Below are positions 47,245 to 48,138 of a stretch of DNA of 48,138 bases, piece by piece. Every line of letters begins with the position of its first letter. The first letter of the stretch is position 1. The position numbers were made by a program, and so were the translations under genes. Location of the stretch: NCBI GenBank assembly GCA_028714955.1, contig JAQTLK010000011.1, positions 1-48,138 of the forward strand, written 5' to 3'. Below the pieces are notes generated by a model. It worked only from the letters and a program-made list of their open reading frames with translations. It had not been told where the DNA came from and made no database searches. The stretch is from Sulfuricella sp. GTDB lineage: Bacteria; Pseudomonadota; Gammaproteobacteria; Burkholderiales; Sulfuricellaceae.

Positions 47245-48138
47245 ACGCAGCCCAGGAACTTCGTCTGCTCAACGATTACCAGCACGATTTCCCGCTCGAG
47301 CCGAGGCCGTTCGCGTCGATTGCCGCGCGCCTGGGCGTAGGGCAGGCCGAAGTGCTGCAGTCGCTGGCGCGGCTGCAGCAGCAAGGCACGGTGAGCCGGG
47401 TCGGCGCCGTGTTCCGCCCGCGCAGCATCGGCGCCAGCACGCTGGCGGCGCTGGCGGTCGCGGAAGACCGGCTGGACGAGGTGGCGCAGATGGTGAGCAG
47501 CTACCCCGAGGTCAACCACAATTACCAGCGCGAACATCTTTACAACCTGTGGTTCGTGGTGACCGCGCCGGATGAAGTGGCGTTGCAGCGGGTGCTCAAG
47601 GAAATCGAGGAGCGCGCCGGCAGCAAGATGCTTTTCCTGCCCCTGGTGGAGGACTATCACATCGACCTTGGCTTCGACATGACCGGCTGCAAGCGCAAGA
47701 GCGACTCGTTCATCGAAAGCCATACCGGCGTGCAGCAACAGCCCTACCTTCCAAGCGAGCAGGAAAGCCGCCTGATCGCCGCCATTCAATCCGGCCTGCC
47801 TCTGGTCGAACGTCCTTTCGCGGCCGTCGGGGAGACCGTTGCTATGTTGGAGACGGAGGTGATCGACGGGGTGAAGAAACTGTTTCGCCTGGGTGTGATC
47901 AAGCGCATGGGGGTGGTGGTGCGCCATCACGAGCTGGGTTACCGCGCCAACGCCATGGTGGTGTGGGACATCCCCGACGAGGAAGTGAGCCAGCTCGGTT
48001 CGTGCCTCGGCAAGCTGGAGTTCGTCACCCTGTGCTACCGTCGTCCCCGGCGCTTGCCGGCCTGGCGCTACAACCTGTTCTGCATGATCCACGGCCACGA
48101 TCGCGAGGAAGTCCTGGCGCGGGTCGAGGAGATGCGCC
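47241..48138 (+). CDS. nirDL: Siroheme decarboxylase NirDL fusion (3' end outside the window)
   Basis: The product decarboxylates siroheme to 12,18-didecarboxysiroheme, an early step to heme d1. The frame is open from the ATG at 47241 to the window edge (299 codons). The first half (about 1-155) is NirD-like, with an Lrp-type winged helix (IAARLGVGQAEVLQSLARLQ) and HNYQREHLYNLWFVVTAP. The second half (about 170-299) repeats the pattern as NirL, with MLETEVIDGVKKLFRLGVIK, MGVVVRHHELGYRANAMVVW and YNLFCMIHGHDREE. NirD and NirL are separate genes in Pseudomonas and fused in several other denitrifiers. The missing 3' part should be short, as the NirL core is present. Further nir genes (nirH, nirJ, nirE, nirN) are expected beyond the edge. 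Confidence 0.93.
   Translation, partial: MNAAQELRLLNDYQHDFPLEPRPFASIAARLGVGQAEVLQSLARLQQQGTVSRVGAVFRPRSIGASTLAALAVAEDRLDEVAQMVSSYPEVNHNYQREHLYNLWFVVTAPDEVALQRVLKEIEERAGSKMLFLPLVEDYHIDLGFDMTGCKRKSDSFIESHTGVQQQPYLPSEQESRLIAAIQSGLPLVERPFAAVGETVAMLETEVIDGVKKLFRLGVIKRMGVVVRHHELGYRANAMVVWDIPDEEVSQLGSCLGKLEFVTLCYRRPRRLPAWRYNLFCMIHGHDREEVLARVEEMR

Overview
The window is a gene-dense, GC-rich stretch of a denitrifying betaproteobacterial chromosome. Gene content and order (lptF-lptG divergent from pepA-holC-valS, dapA-bamC, a periplasmic nitrate reductase operon beside a cytochrome cd1 nitrite reductase operon, a DsrC/TusE-family protein) fit a Nitrosomonadales lineage such as Sulfuricella- or Gallionella-like bacteria. 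That placement is inferred from content; no rRNA gene is present to confirm it.

Layout. 1-7.5 kb: LPS export permeases LptG and LptF (minus), then pepA, holC, a small unknown protein and valS (plus). 7.5-10.7 kb: an accessory patch with GC-rich palindromic repeats, a small unknown protein, thiO between two inverted copies of a MITE-like palindrome, and a secreted low-complexity protein. 10.7-13.5 kb: dapA, bamC and an MBL-fold hydrolase. 13.5-21.3 kb: an Ala/Pro-repeat lipoprotein, a DUF7931-like protein, a SlyD-like isomerase, mutS, uvrB, an aspartate aminotransferase with a TTG start, and tRNA-Arg(ACG) with a clear promoter and terminator. 21.4-30.1 kb: a Lon-like protease, a DUF3301 protein overlapping an FKBP gene tail to tail, an orphan ParA, CorA, glucokinase, an SseB-like protein, a DsrC-like protein with serines at both redox-cysteine positions, a DUF4202 protein and a 2-Cys peroxiredoxin. 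30.2-36.7 kb: glgP-dsbB, then rluF-like, mobB, moeA, moaD and moaE.

36.7-48.1 kb is a denitrification island. napFDAGHBC plus one extra small membrane-protein gene runs on the minus strand. nirS, a cytochrome c551-like gene, nirC, nirF and a fused nirDL run divergently on the plus strand and leave the window within nirDL. The 337-bp divergent region holds two perfect TTGAT-N4-ATCAA boxes, one per operon, which implies joint control by an FNR/ANR/DNR-type regulator. The molybdenum-cofactor genes converging on the nap operon can supply the cofactor NapA needs, and NirF and NirDL belong to the heme d1 pathway that serves NirS. Nitrate is thus predicted to be reduced to nitrite by NapABC (with NapGH as a second quinol route), and nitrite to NO by NirS fed by small c-type cytochromes.

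The least explained items are the extra gene at the end of the nap operon, the Cys-to-Ser DsrC paralogue, the MITE-like palindromes around thiO, and a palindromic repeat sitting in frame inside valS. I saw no CRISPR array, prophage or transposase gene.
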